From: Malassezia japonica
Lineage: Eukaryota > Basidiomycota > Malasseziomycetes > Malasseziales > Malasseziaceae
Reading direction: 5' to 3'
Assembly: GCF_029542785.1 (NCBI RefSeq)
Contig: NC_083370.1
Span: forward strand, 434,001 to 498,000
Length of the DNA stretch: 64,000 bases
Shown here: piece by piece, positions 33,001-40,447 of the stretch
Numbering within the stretch: position 1 is the first letter of the stretch
Layout of the letters: every line of letters begins with the position of its first letter
Program-made: the position numbers and the translations under genes
Notes under the pieces: generated by a model
Databases searched by the model: none
The model's input: only the letters and a program-made list of their open reading frames with translations
What the model was told of the DNA's origin: nothing

Positions 33001-33431
33001 TCGTCCGACTCGCGCATGAGCCGCACGAGATGCGCCTCGTGTGCTATGTACTGCTTCGCGGCCTCGGCCTTGTCGGCGGCCGCCGCCTGGGCCGCCGCCT
33101 GCTCGGCGGCGTGCGTCGTGCGCGTCGGCGCGCGCACGTCCAGCCCGTCGACACACACCGTGATTAGGCGCACCCTGCTCTGCCCGTCGCTGCCCACAAA
33201 GCGCGGCAGGTGCAGCGCGAGCGAGATGCGGCGCACGCGCAGCGCCGGCGCCGTCTCCCCGCGCCGCGTGTAGACGAGCTCATGGATGCCCCTGAGCAGG
33301 CTCGCGCACGAAAACGATAGGCGCCCACGCAGCAGTGCGCGCGCTACCAGCGGCAACACAAGGTGGTTCAGCGCAAGCACCCCCAGCGGCACCAGCAGCA
33401 GGAGCGCCCAGCGCCATCCGTCCCAGGCCAT
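24075..33431 (-). CDS. Bridge-like lipid transfer protein, Fmp27/BLTP2 family
   Basis: These giant proteins form a hydrophobic groove that carries lipids between ER and other membranes; yeast members are Fmp27/Hob1 and Hob2. A single intronless ORF of 3118 residues starts at 33431 with an N-terminal membrane anchor (ALLLLVPLGVLALNHLVLPL) followed by the chorein-like beginning (RRISLALHLPRFVGSDGQSR). Near residue 1600 is PGPWDKLPFQLQGRLHLSFA, the GFWDK-type signature. It continues to RDPYQVSGSGAGFVLGWGKH and, further on, CEGMPFYRKCRFFGRIPHWK and KYRFNLSPLCITHVYRQRMR. The conserved C-terminal region runs near 2840 (IQVIFNKLTVCLSYKGDAEH), followed by a Pro-rich disordered tail ending in basic residues (KRGRLRRFLHLPPKHS). 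A long acidic Pro-rich insertion lies near residues 900-1050. It is slightly longer than yeast Fmp27 (2628). Confidence 0.85.
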   Translation of the reverse strand: MAWDGWRWALLLLVPLGVLALNHLVLPLVARALLRGRLSFSCASLLRGIHELVYTRRGETAPALRVRRISLALHLPRFVGSDGQSRVRLITVCVDGLDVRAPTRTTHAAEQAAAQAAAADKAEAAKQYIAHEAHLVRLMRESDEPQSTEQDRALTLRRFLECRAKALAHKSKSAAGVLAQHAFTLLTAFVALEVRDIEATVPDLDMHLAVDRVTLNGSAHLTYRRRASQVLAGIASLRPDQRVSDGFHDTPSGAARKQRSLLGRPQGHARVALEVSGVHVSRSSHRSTTLAASEGSTTLALHVRLGEAIALASTDVDLALGEATLFVDALQSLLADRPKTPSRKRPTNRGAQVLAAIATLGIRAEAVHARYSLPSADAYVRASVRDIALKLGTSDASDDVHQAWFGACGVQGHKTLDGKHRVPILLEARRVFRAKLDIASIEAHLHGPHRAPLVRVGSVQSWARTSVTPCGMLALRTAAHGAPAFFSNDPNEPAAALYLRIAQVRGAPDLEALHLLGAALPRGAPKKKSSVQRPLTMPRLAVVVHLDSLVYMVHATSASLRPPEKWDEPGTALVLSLPKAYFSMQGSYHERLGAQLKSWCTETAQPGRDTETAPLGVPGMQGSAPYLAPYARVSDPQATPPNPAPCHTTEPDEVPKEVYEPCPLKYQVDCSAGIDVVEVYLSAAHPGTTDLPPRVAHDDILLITTLEALVSTRTPSAVDPVSFTPTLDMGRTRSRASLYVHDVEVDLWQAHVLHALGQFCAALGGAPAAPKEDAPDTPFFSRVPRVALMHVGIGSSSFFLGSSDKNFEPDTRRGMGLVLGQTTMDYAHLSRPPYWDTRNEASKDARTTLRLPNHIGSCARETAHAYGAGATFSLVQYDAALYPIVDMGAARSKGKPQPAGSDSTFAKQTGKHRVSVPSEYAGEDATSTLAKPPHKHDAEHDVEGTPQSTPGTPDAALDTPPRRLPGDPHAKAAPVDQVEPNRPAVPGSPPYVPLKDEEPPELPAHEAPTEPSTTEYMPGAIARASVNLDRIPETINVTIERPQTPPKEKATAIYAPDHWSFDRSFTPLVRTPPYVPRMRQLDATTHIVHIPQLRLDGEFRPPGHSADVAMQVRTHGPVSLRVRLLHTYCILVAVSGILSVLPKRDKAPQAKTQKPKVQIDLHAVLPRMNLTALLPAEREAFAAVNELEVHFRNPRALRVSFALLRGAVPSAQRGLSDKWEEALTVRRLAVSWGEQANALETVFVTGDCLHARIPYAYNTHQLIEGSIVAFKASKQLFFQLVKGYEGSAIYPHAEAPKRLPPISIRMRMACFEAADNAFDSRLALILRAGADEQLMRMERGRLFDMRAQTEHAVPTDEAHERLLALDSSLWVRRFHNALHERQRRERELLAYIHKRVSDPAAASHDALPIPLVPTPADPPLARMLMTQLCVDVSRPASYPLDKTHEFLHEQAGNPVELEYTTLIPLHLRWRMTEAVVRLRDYPVPLLHIPSCVGGEDGEGAAAPCFDAEGDLCIAEQLGTDASVRHVPVTILPAIEGHRSVEHGLLVPKSVMSPKMYGTLTVHVATTAPTHFAWGQSMQPAIQDLIRVVDCITSPPHDPSPKPGPWDKLPFQLQGRLHLSFAGDVRLHLKGSRDPYQVSGSGAGFVLGWGKHVEVRLGFPNPDQEFLQVISGEHLLAIPNLAHVVDPYGTGLRESAPSDRQRMTTVLARAPVWPMPPLAKVVWRLSNGVRWGMGLVPERTCTDATCKRDPKCEGMPFYRKCRFFGRIPHWKVITRSREGFDRLPKEEQTDSFAGWRSDFVHLSLSLQAIGDGAGVPLDEDEVPDLAAGINALNNLYITPLAWDHFWEWKNLFNSALSLPIRQGPVFPKPPGQKSPKFGLHLATIKYRFNLSPLCITHVYRQRMRYDLAHGLRTFVGVKAKLGTFYLDMHQRLQETVHERPGTDKPPIRAFHKPFYEAESDLSDLELFCLGARFKEQFGYTPGIDDDHDQRFDLFGEFFTDSTESSTEDTLYDPDDYVELDNVPLEDVPPRLRIHQALSLARFNFHRRVESRHDYMQRPNAPKESYQRTTSKFGHENTHTCLIGSSRKVMDEHLAVARRRVRHIEGDIESGKAMQVASAGSAPQTRERYAARVERLEGVLERLRDHCKLIEEHRKNKDKLDDVPQAEIDSLHHAMATGEGAPNLASDTVNAEMRKEWESFNNQLLVYNPVGILSNQTRDLLMRYYTSSKLHRRFSQHLSVSEQREIHELLEKKIKTEDEGAVHEEESQDPVSLLGDLVHDTVRLAEQHTGLPHTFLGDFGAESSKEHHPADAISEEYILRKKTICLCVQPQLVLRSKASRKATLMFHANQLRVRNYAVSDENYMDDSKNRNVLHRNYISMQSLQCFHTLRDLDTDADRNLRRLALPASLLTQSNTEQAEFQRIMRETHAFVLYDKHNQGRLNDPTRPVLIKDRRDDLSVGYLEHHMDLVRVLCPRFTLTATNEQYSAIYTVVTDLILHTDPMYKEHAQKRDSIVYAYNFDDPDLVTTLISTLQLRIHDLLNLRRVYEAHYDQLNVSGRTEYVRISAELLDQYLELTLIEEAVRMSHASVRDKEKQFAMLLQCFAESVEWNMIGNVDVPNADPLLARLVLSRASFARLSLANGTSTNSLTLGDVNARNAHPTAFFEEIIARYVPKTHEHDMVKRDLFLSTAWLLLPPAGGVAIVDRFEFHLHPIRVQLELKVGKQLMDYLFGTHRNKQEEEPEVVEDTPKSKRWLRRLLHRRSKGELHEESSSEDEDEEAEVDTALEGLGITGAPTGDSSSQHTNEPHRAFALANIARMSRWDDDDQDSVANNEAVRAEMARRAAAYLSFIQVIFNKLTVCLSYKGDAEHSLTNLYDLEFQTPRLEYTNLLGSYGDLADALKKDMIRIAWQNRNTLLKGVIATNNKKRATLKRLRAHRLMKYGDSASEVKRQLQLIGEEGVHDLEQIVDDRLGESQGGITHEAQDAAHKIEAMHKGDDDEQTPTREAPPPPPPKHTSTMPPPSEHSGAAPPLVPSMYGAPSYLGQDVRDATPKPSAPSSAPTPTVRSSAATPQSRPGTPQSAAPRLDAHEAPPSQTGSPSRSESGKRGRLRRFLHLPPKHS

Positions 33432-33453
33432 GGTTGGGCTTGCTTACTAATCA

Positions 33454-35463
33454 CTACAAGGCGTCAAAGTTGATGGCGTGCACGGCGCGCTGGCGCTCGC
33501 GCTCGTCCTCGCGTTTCTCGTTGAGGTCGAGTGCAAAGACGATGGCGCCGAGGAAGAGGAGGAGGCCTGCGAGCGCCGCAGTCACGAGGGGGATCCAGTC
33601 GCCCGGGTGCAAAAAGAGCTCGCGGCGCCAGGTGAGCGGCGACGCGCCGTCCTGCCACGGGGTCACGACGACCTCGGAGTTGGGGATCACGCCCTCCATC
33701 ACGAGGTATGGCTGTTCCTGGCGGCGTGTGCTGCCGACAAACAGCGACTCGACATAGTTGTTCGTGCGGCCGAGGCCAAAGAGCGCCGACGGCGGCTGCA
33801 GCGCGCTGTACGCCGTCTGTGGCTGCTGGCTGACCTGCTGCGCGCGCCGCACGCCGTTCGGGTCGAGGACCGCGAATTTGTACGAGGCGCCGCTGAGGCC
33901 CGCGCCCCACGGCTCAAACGGCCGGCCTTCTTGCGGCTCGCAGCGGCCGCGGCACGCGGCGTTCAGCGTGAGCGTCTTGAGGAAGAAGGCGTCATGGAAG
34001 TAGTTGTTCTGCACAAAGTGCACGTCGCGTGCGAGCGACGTGCGGAGCTGCGTGCCCTGCAGCGACTGCACGAGGATATCCAGCGTGCCGTCCTCGTCGA
34101 GGTCGACAAATGCCGCGCTGCGCACAAACTGAAAGGTGTCCAGCACAGTGTCTGCGAGTGGCACAAACGTGCGGCGGCCCACGTCGCCGCACCCCTGCGC
34201 GGTCGAGCGCTTGGTGCACGGCGCGCTCTCGAGGAGGCGCGTGCGTGTCTCGCCGACGCGCGCGCCTTTCGGCACGGTGAGCAACAGCAGGTCGGGGTAC
34301 CCGTCCTTGTTTTCGTCGCCGATGCGGATCGGCACAGGCGTGCGCAGCGGCGACAGGTCGTCCTCGAGGAGTAGCTGGCTGTCCCCGGTGAGCGCCTCGA
34401 CGTCGAGGTGTGCGAGCAGCGCGTTGTCGTCGGCGATCGTAAAGTTCAGCTGGAACGCGTCGTCGGCCTCGCACAGCTGCAGCGGGTCGCGGCAGCGCTC
34501 CGGCGCGCCGTGCGGCACCCACGGGCTTTCGGGCGCACACAGGGGAATCTGCTGGTTGTACGCAATGTGGATCGTGCACTTGCCGCGCTCACACGTGGGG
34601 AACACCACGTCGATCGTCCCGTCGCGGTTCATGTCCGCAAACGACAGCGGCCCCGCGTTGCGCGGCAGCGCGCCGGTCTGCGCGAGTGTATATTGGAGCG
34701 GCCCGTCCTTGCGTGCGGTCCAGATCTGGTACGTGTGCTGCGCCGCGTCGCCCGTGGCGCACACCAAAAAGAGGTCCGCGAGGCAGTCGCCGTTCAAGTC
34801 GATCTGGGCGGACGAGTGCGGCGACGCGAGCTCGCACGGCGGCACGGGCTGGTCGTAAAAGAGCGCAGGCTCGCTCAGAGAAAAGGTGGGCGTCTCGGCG
34901 CTCAGCTCGTTGCGCCAGATCGACAGGTGTTGCGGCGCGCTGGCCGCGTGGCCGAGCAGGTCGACGTGCAGGTCGCCAGTGGCGTCGAGCGTCAGCGGGT
35001 GTGCGTGCGTCGCGCCCGGGAGCAGCATCGGCGCCGTATCCAGCCCGTGCTCGCCCGAGCGCCAGAGCAGCAGCGAGAGCGGCGCGGCGGTCGGCGTGCG
35101 CGACACAGGCTCGGCCATGACGAGCACGTCGACGCGCCCGTCGTAGTTAAAGTCGGCCGGCACCACGTTCACGACGCGCAGGTCGCTTGGCATCGTGAGC
35201 GTCGCGGCGGGCGTCGCATTAAACGCAAAGTCCATGTGCATCCACTCGTGGACGCGCACCGCGCTGCGGTCCTCGGCCATGACAAACACGTCGAGGAAGC
35301 GGTCGTCGTTGTAGTGCCCCCACGCCACGACCGATCCCGCAATCCCGTCCAGGCCAAGCGATCCAGCATCAATCAGCCCCTCCTCCTTGAAGCGCTTCGG
35401 CGCGAACCCAAAGCTCGCCGCCGCCAGCGGCACGCACGCCGCCCACAGTGCGAAGCGCCGCAT
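33454..35463 (-). CDS. ITFG1/TIP-like FG-GAP repeat membrane protein
   Basis: This is a type I membrane protein related to ITFG1 (T-cell immunomodulatory protein), an FG-GAP beta-propeller protein of the secretory pathway. The start at 35463 (MRRFALWAACVPLAAASFGF) supplies a signal peptide; the frame continues upstream only with shadow codons. Calcium-binding FG-GAP-like loops recur: HYNDDRFLDVFVM, DFNYDGRVDVLVM, DLNGDCLADLFLV, DMNRDGTIDVVFP, DENKDGYPDLLLL and DLDEDGTLDILVQ. The segment ALFGLGRTNNYVESLFVG is a family signature. A single membrane helix (WIPLVTAALAGLLLFLGAIV) sits near the C-terminus with a short basic cytosolic tail. The product is 669 residues with no intron. It lies 22 nt downstream of the BLTP2 start, in the same orientation, and is divergent from VPH1. 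Confidence 0.82.
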   Translation of the reverse strand: MRRFALWAACVPLAAASFGFAPKRFKEEGLIDAGSLGLDGIAGSVVAWGHYNDDRFLDVFVMAEDRSAVRVHEWMHMDFAFNATPAATLTMPSDLRVVNVVPADFNYDGRVDVLVMAEPVSRTPTAAPLSLLLWRSGEHGLDTAPMLLPGATHAHPLTLDATGDLHVDLLGHAASAPQHLSIWRNELSAETPTFSLSEPALFYDQPVPPCELASPHSSAQIDLNGDCLADLFLVCATGDAAQHTYQIWTARKDGPLQYTLAQTGALPRNAGPLSFADMNRDGTIDVVFPTCERGKCTIHIAYNQQIPLCAPESPWVPHGAPERCRDPLQLCEADDAFQLNFTIADDNALLAHLDVEALTGDSQLLLEDDLSPLRTPVPIRIGDENKDGYPDLLLLTVPKGARVGETRTRLLESAPCTKRSTAQGCGDVGRRTFVPLADTVLDTFQFVRSAAFVDLDEDGTLDILVQSLQGTQLRTSLARDVHFVQNNYFHDAFFLKTLTLNAACRGRCEPQEGRPFEPWGAGLSGASYKFAVLDPNGVRRAQQVSQQPQTAYSALQPPSALFGLGRTNNYVESLFVGSTRRQEQPYLVMEGVIPNSEVVVTPWQDGASPLTWRRELFLHPGDWIPLVTAALAGLLLFLGAIVFALDLNEKREDERERQRAVHAINFDAL

Positions 35464-35472
35464 GGTGGAGCG

Positions 35473-35487
35473 GTGGAGGTCCACGTG
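35473..35487. promoter_or_regulatory. GTGGAGG plus CACGTG in ITFG1-like/VPH1 promoter
   Basis: Within the 74-nt divergent gap, GTGGAGG lies at 35473-35479 and CACGTG at 35482-35487. Both motifs recur in other compact divergent promoters of this window. Confidence 0.4.
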
Positions 35488-35537
35488 GTTCGGCCGAGGT
35501 AGCGGGACTGCCGCTCCTCCCACGACTACCGCGCAGG

Positions 35538-38051
35538 ATGGGCGAGGAGAGCTTGTTCCGGTCGGCGGCAATGTCGCTGATCCAGCTGTACATTCCGTCG
35601 GAGAGTGTGCATGCTACCGTGACCGAGCTCGGTGAGCTGGGAAACGTGCAGTTCAAGGACCTCAACCCCGATGTCGCCCCGTTCCAGCGGACGTTTGTCG
35701 CGGACATGCGCCGCCTCGACGATATGGACCGCCGCGTGCAGTTCCTCGACGCGCAGCTTGAGAAGGAGTCGATTCCTGCGCGGCCCCTCGAAAGCGCGAT
35801 TCCGTTCCTGTCGCTCGGCGGCGAGGATGCGACGCGCACACCGATGTTTATGGAGAAGCTCGCCAAGCAGCTCCAAGAGTACGAGGAGCGCATCGCGCAG
35901 ATGAACGGCAGCTACGAGTCGCTGCAGCGCCGCCTCCAAGAGCTGGAGGAGTCGAAGCACGTCATCCGCGAGACCGCCGTCTTCTTCCAGCAGGCCGAGG
36001 CGCAGCCGGAGCAGGTGCGTGTGAGCATCGACGACGACGACCACGCGCCGCTCCTGGACGGCGAGCGCGCGCGCGGCGTGCAGGGCATGAGCGGCCCGCC
36101 CCCTGCCTTTGACCTCGAGTTCGTCGCGGGCACGATCGACCGCGCGCATATGGCGACGCTCGAGCGCATCTTGTGGCGCGCCCTGCGCGGCAACCTGTTT
36201 ATGAACTACGCCGAGATCCAGCAAAGCTTCGAGGACCCGTCGAGCGAGGAGACCGTGTACAAGAACGTGTTTGTCATCTTTGCGCACGGCACGAGCGTCC
36301 TGGCCAAGATCCGCAAGATTTGCGAGGCGATGGGCGGCACGCTCTTCCCGGTCGAGTCGGACGCCACGCAGCGCGAGGCGCGGCTGCACGAGGTGCTCGA
36401 GCGGATCGAGGACCACGAGAATATCCTGTATAGCACCAACGCGGCACGGCGCACCGAGCTCGTCAAGGTCGCCGAGTCGATCCGTGCCTGGGGCGATCTC
36501 GTGCGCAGGGAGAAGCTCGTCTACTCGACCATGAACGACTTCCAGTACGACCCGCGGCAAAAGACGATGGTCGCCGAGGGCTGGACGCCGACGGCGGACC
36601 TGCCGTCGGTGCAGCTCGCGCTCCGCCGCGCGACCGAAGACACCGGCGCGCACGTCTCGTCGGTGATGCAGACGATGCAGACAAAAGAGACGCCGCCGAC
36701 ACACCAGCTCGTGAACAAGTTCACCGAGGGCTTCCAGGCGATCATCGACGCGTACGGCTTTGCTACCTACCAGGAAGTGAACCCGGGTCTCTTTACGGTT
36801 ATCACCTTTCCTTTTCTCTTTGCGGTGATGTTTGGCGATATCGGGCACGGTATCCTGATTCTGCTCGCGTCGGGCGCCATGGTGCTGCACGAAAAGAAGC
36901 TGCTGCGCACCAAGCTCGACGAGATTACCTCGATGTTCTTCTACGGCCGCTATATTATCGTCATGATGGGCGCATTTGCCGTGTTCACCGGCCTGCTCTA
37001 CAACGATATCTTTTCGCTCTCGATGCACCTCTGGCACACGGGCTGGGAGTGGCCGCGCGGCAACGGCTCGCTGACCGCCGAGCCGACGGGGCGCGTGTAC
37101 CCGATCGGCCTCGACCCGACATGGCACGGCGCAGAGAACAACCTCGTGTTTACCAACTCGCTCAAGATGAAGCTCTCCATTGTGCTGGGTGTCGCGCACA
37201 TGACATTTGCGCTGTTCCTCAACGTGCCCAACGACCTGCACTTTAAGCGCAAGTCGTGGATCGTCGCCGAGCTCCTGCCGCAGGTGCTCTTTATGGAGTC
37301 GCTCTTTGGCTACCTCGTCATTACGATCGTCTACAAGTGGGCCGTGGACTGGTACGCGGTCGACGCGAGCGGCAACACGCGCAACTCGCCGCCGGGCCTG
37401 CTCAACATGCTTATCTACATGTTCCTCAAGCCGGGCGTCGTGGACAAAGAGTCGCAGCTCTACTCGGGCCAGGCGACCGTGCAGTCCTTCTTGCTGCTCC
37501 TCGCGCTGGTCTGTGTGCCGTGGATGCTAATCGCAAAGCCCTACCTGCTCTACAAGGAGCACAAGGCGCGCGCGGGCTACCATGCCGTCGGCTCGAACCG
37601 CGGCGAGCAGCGCGTCGACCAGAACGACGACGAGCGCGAGCTCCTCGACGAGGCGCCAGAGGAGGAAGAGGAGGAGGAAGAGTTTGAGATCGGTGAGGTG
37701 GTCATCCACCAGATCATCCACACGATCGAGTTCTGCCTCGGATGCATCTCCAACACCGCGTCTTACCTGCGTCTGTGGGCGCTCTCGCTGGCGCACGCGC
37801 AGCTGTCGCAGGTCTTGTGGGACATGACGATCAAGAACGTGTTTGGCATGACGGGCGTCTTTGGCGTCTTTGCCACCGTCTTTGCCTTCTCGCTCTGGTT
37901 CATCCTGACCATCTTTATTCTCTGTGTGATGGAGGGCCTCTCGGCCTTCCTGCACGCCCTCCGCCTCCACTGGGTCGAGGCGGGGTCCAAGCACTACCAG
38001 GCGACCGGCTACCCCTTTGAGCCGCTCACCTTTGAGGAAGTCGACGCATAG
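35538..38051 (+). CDS. VPH1: V-ATPase V0 subunit a
   Basis: Subunit a forms the proton half-channels of the vacuolar H+-ATPase and anchors the stator. The start at 35538 (MGEESLFRSAAMSLIQLYIP) is the standard family beginning and gives 837 residues. The cytosolic N-terminal half includes LGELGNVQFKDLNPDVAPFQ and FVADMRRLDDMDRRVQFLDA, then the DSR-type helices. The membrane half begins NPGLFTVITFPFLFAVMFGD, IGHGILILLASGAMVLHEKK. The essential arginine lies in TASYLRLWALSLAHAQLSQV, with both Arg and the LAHA segment intact. The glutamate-rich loop EEEEEEEFEIGEVVIHQIIH precedes it. The gene has no intron and its composition resembles its neighbours. Whether it serves the vacuole (Vph1) or Golgi (Stv1) cannot be told from sequence alone. 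Confidence 0.95.
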   Translation: MGEESLFRSAAMSLIQLYIPSESVHATVTELGELGNVQFKDLNPDVAPFQRTFVADMRRLDDMDRRVQFLDAQLEKESIPARPLESAIPFLSLGGEDATRTPMFMEKLAKQLQEYEERIAQMNGSYESLQRRLQELEESKHVIRETAVFFQQAEAQPEQVRVSIDDDDHAPLLDGERARGVQGMSGPPPAFDLEFVAGTIDRAHMATLERILWRALRGNLFMNYAEIQQSFEDPSSEETVYKNVFVIFAHGTSVLAKIRKICEAMGGTLFPVESDATQREARLHEVLERIEDHENILYSTNAARRTELVKVAESIRAWGDLVRREKLVYSTMNDFQYDPRQKTMVAEGWTPTADLPSVQLALRRATEDTGAHVSSVMQTMQTKETPPTHQLVNKFTEGFQAIIDAYGFATYQEVNPGLFTVITFPFLFAVMFGDIGHGILILLASGAMVLHEKKLLRTKLDEITSMFFYGRYIIVMMGAFAVFTGLLYNDIFSLSMHLWHTGWEWPRGNGSLTAEPTGRVYPIGLDPTWHGAENNLVFTNSLKMKLSIVLGVAHMTFALFLNVPNDLHFKRKSWIVAELLPQVLFMESLFGYLVITIVYKWAVDWYAVDASGNTRNSPPGLLNMLIYMFLKPGVVDKESQLYSGQATVQSFLLLLALVCVPWMLIAKPYLLYKEHKARAGYHAVGSNRGEQRVDQNDDERELLDEAPEEEEEEEEFEIGEVVIHQIIHTIEFCLGCISNTASYLRLWALSLAHAQLSQVLWDMTIKNVFGMTGVFGVFATVFAFSLWFILTIFILCVMEGLSAFLHALRLHWVEAGSKHYQATGYPFEPLTFEEVDA

Positions 38052-38110
38052 CGACGTAGTTACCCGATTTTGAATGTATCTCGCCCGATTGCGGGGCACT
38101 CGCTGCGACC

Positions 38111-38928
38111 ATGTTCCGGCTTCGCGTCCGGACGATGCTCGCGACGCACGCGAGGTGCGCAGTGCGGGGGTACGCGACGCAGACGCAGCATGCGCTGCGC
38201 ATGCTGCTGGTGGGATGTCCGGTACGTCGCGCGACTTACGCAGGGATCGGGCAAGGGAACGCTTTCGGCGCGCATCGAGCGCCAGTTTGGCGTGCCGATC
38301 GTCACCGCGGGTGACTTGCTGCGGTGGCACATGGCCAACCACACCGAGCTGGGCAGCGAGGCGGCCAAGGTCATCAAGGAGGGCCGCCTCATGCCGGACC
38401 AGACGATGATGGCGCTTGTCGGCCAAAAGATCGTCGAGATGGGCGACCACGACTGGATCCTCGACGGGTTTCCGCGCACCGGAGGCCAGGCGCAGCTACT
38501 CAGCGACTCGCTCGAGAAGAAGCACAGGCCTCTGTCGCTCGTTGTCAACCTGTGTGTGCCGGAAGAAGTCATCTTGCAGCGCATCCTCGAGCGCTGGACG
38601 CATATTCCCTCGGGCCGCGTCTAGTACGTACTATGGCTGACCCAGCAACCTCTCCTTTAATCCGCCCAAGCAGCCCGGCGTGGACGACGTGACCGGCGAG
38701 CCGCTCGAGAAGCGCGACGACGACAATCCGGAGACCTTCCGCAAGCGCATCGTCTCGTTCCACGAGCAGACCGAGCCCATGATCGACCACTTCCGCTCGC
38801 TCCAGTGCCCGACGGACCCCTCGCGCCCGCTCCTCGTGGACCTTGCGGGGAAGACGAGCAACGAGATCTGGCCCAAGCTGCAGGCGCTCCTCCTCGAGCG
38901 CTTCCCGCACTTGAAAAGTAGGGTATAG
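38111..38928 (+). CDS. ADK2: Mitochondrial adenylate kinase (GTP:AMP phosphotransferase type)
   Basis: The enzyme recharges AMP in the mitochondrial matrix using GTP or ATP. Two 22-nt introns are inferred: 38222-38243 inside the P-loop and 38624-38645. Splicing yields LLVGCPGSGKGTLSARIERQ, TAGDLLRWHMANHTELGSEA, DWILDGFPRTGGQAQLLSDS and then the lid region RWTHIPSGRVYNLSFNPPKQ and PGVDDVTGEPLEKRDDDNPE. The lid lacks the four-cysteine zinc site, as in eukaryotic AK3/Adk2. The basic N-terminus MFRLRVRTMLATHARCAVRG is a plausible mitochondrial presequence. The product is 257 residues. The first intron splits the nucleotide-binding loop, so retention would destroy activity. Only 8 nt separate its stop from that of the opposing gene. 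Confidence 0.93.
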
Positions 38929-38936
38929 ATCTACGA

Positions 38937-40426
38937 CTAGTCGTACGTCGTGCGGTCCTGCAGCCGCATGCGGGCAATCGCGTTCTCCTCGTCGCTTTTC
39001 GGCGCCAGCGCCTTGCTGGTAAGCCGCGGGCGCGTGCCTTGCATGCCGAGCACCGACGGGCCCGCCTCCCCGGCACGGTTCGTGACTTGGGCATAGGCGC
39101 TCGCCTGGCGCGGCACCGCCTGCATCGCCGCGCGCTGGTGGGCGATGCGCAGCCGGTCGAGGCGCTGCCGGATGATATTCGGCTGGTGCCGCTCGATCAC
39201 ACGGCCCATGCGCACGACCCACGGCAGCACCTCGGACGCGGTGCCGTACGTGGTCGTGTGCTGGCTCAGCCCGCTCGAGGCGCTCTCGGGCTGCGTCTCG
39301 CTGTGCGTAAGCACCTCGGAGAGCGGACTGTCGCCGGTCTGCGGCGCCTGCGGTGCGTCCTCGTTCTGGTGCGACGGGCGCGCCGCCATCGGGATCGACT
39401 CGCCGACCGTCGACGTGCGCCGGGGGCTCAGCGTGCCCAAGAGGCGCTGCAGTGCCGTGGACGAGACGTCGGTCGAGTCGGACGGCTCCTGCTTGCACTG
39501 GCGGCGCTGGCGGCGTGCGTGTCGCTGGCGCGCGCGCTCCTGCCGCCGCAGCCGGTCTTCAACTTCGCCAATGCCCTGGGTGAGCGAAATAAACGTACCA
39601 TGCCAGCGCTCACCCACCACCAAAAGCCCAGCCAGCTCTGCCAGACAGTAAGCGCCCACGAGATCAGCTGGATCCAGTAGGTGCGGTCGTACACAATGTG
39701 CACGAAACTAATCACGGTCTTGACGAAGGCGAGAAAGAGCGCCGCGGCGCCAAACATGGCCGTCGCACCGTCTGTGCGCCATGCGCGGCGCCAGTTGACA
39801 AAGGTTCCCCATACCACGAGCGCAATGGTATAGAGGAGTGCGAGGGTGCTCTCGCAAATGTTCTGGATCGCATCGCCCAGGTCGAGCACCTTGACATTGC
39901 GTTGGTCAGCGAGGCTCGTAAAAAACATGCCCGCCTGGACAAGCGCCAACGGCCCGAGCATCCACAGGATAAGCCGTTTCTCGAGCGCGGACGGAAATAG
40001 CAGCGTGAGGAACTGGATATGCGTGATCTGGTGAGCCGAGCGACGTACATGAGCCGAGGCGGTGGTCGCCGACTGCAGGAGCGTGAAAAAGACCACCTGC
40101 GCCACTGTCCAGCGGCCGACGGGTGGCGGGAGCGGCTCGGACGCGTACGGCATCACATGGGGCCACACCTGCGCGTAATGCCGCAAGTCCCGCAGCACCA
40201 CACCGAGCGACGCCGCGACATTGACCAAAAACAGGAGCGTGCCGGTGAGCTGCAAAATAAAGTTGAGCCTGCTCAGGGGGTAGTGAAACGGCGCCGTAAA
40301 CACGAGGTGCAGCGTCATGACGACGGCCATCGCAAGCACGATGCCCATCGCCGCGACCTGCACCGGGAAGCTCAGCGCGAACGACGGCAGCGCCGGCGCC
40401 GGCTCCGACGCGTCGAGGCCCATCAT
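38937..40426 (-). CDS. Polytopic membrane protein of unknown function
   Basis: I do not recognise a family name. The first 270 residues contain about seven hydrophobic helices (for example GIVLAMAVVMTLHLVFTA, LLFLVNVAASLGVVL, LILWMLGPLALVQAGMF, STLALLYTIALVVWGTF, AAALFLAFVKTVISFVH, LISWALTVWQSWLGFWW). A cytosolic tail rich in Arg, Gln and Ser follows. A 23-nt intron at 39576-39598 joins the last helix to the tail (SAGMGIGEVEDRLRRQERAR). A 21-nt candidate intron at 40028-40048 has full splice signals, but its length keeps the frame, so seven residues (VRRSAHQ) may be present or absent. Seven helices plus a charged tail recall receptor-like fungal membrane proteins, but no function is claimed. 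With both introns removed the protein is 481 residues. Confidence 0.72.
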
Positions 40427-40447
40427 GTGGAGGAGAGCTAAATTGGG

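Noticed and set aside
35526..37241. 571-codon minus-strand ORF
   Set aside because: It lies wholly antisense to VPH1, and the product has no recognisable motif.
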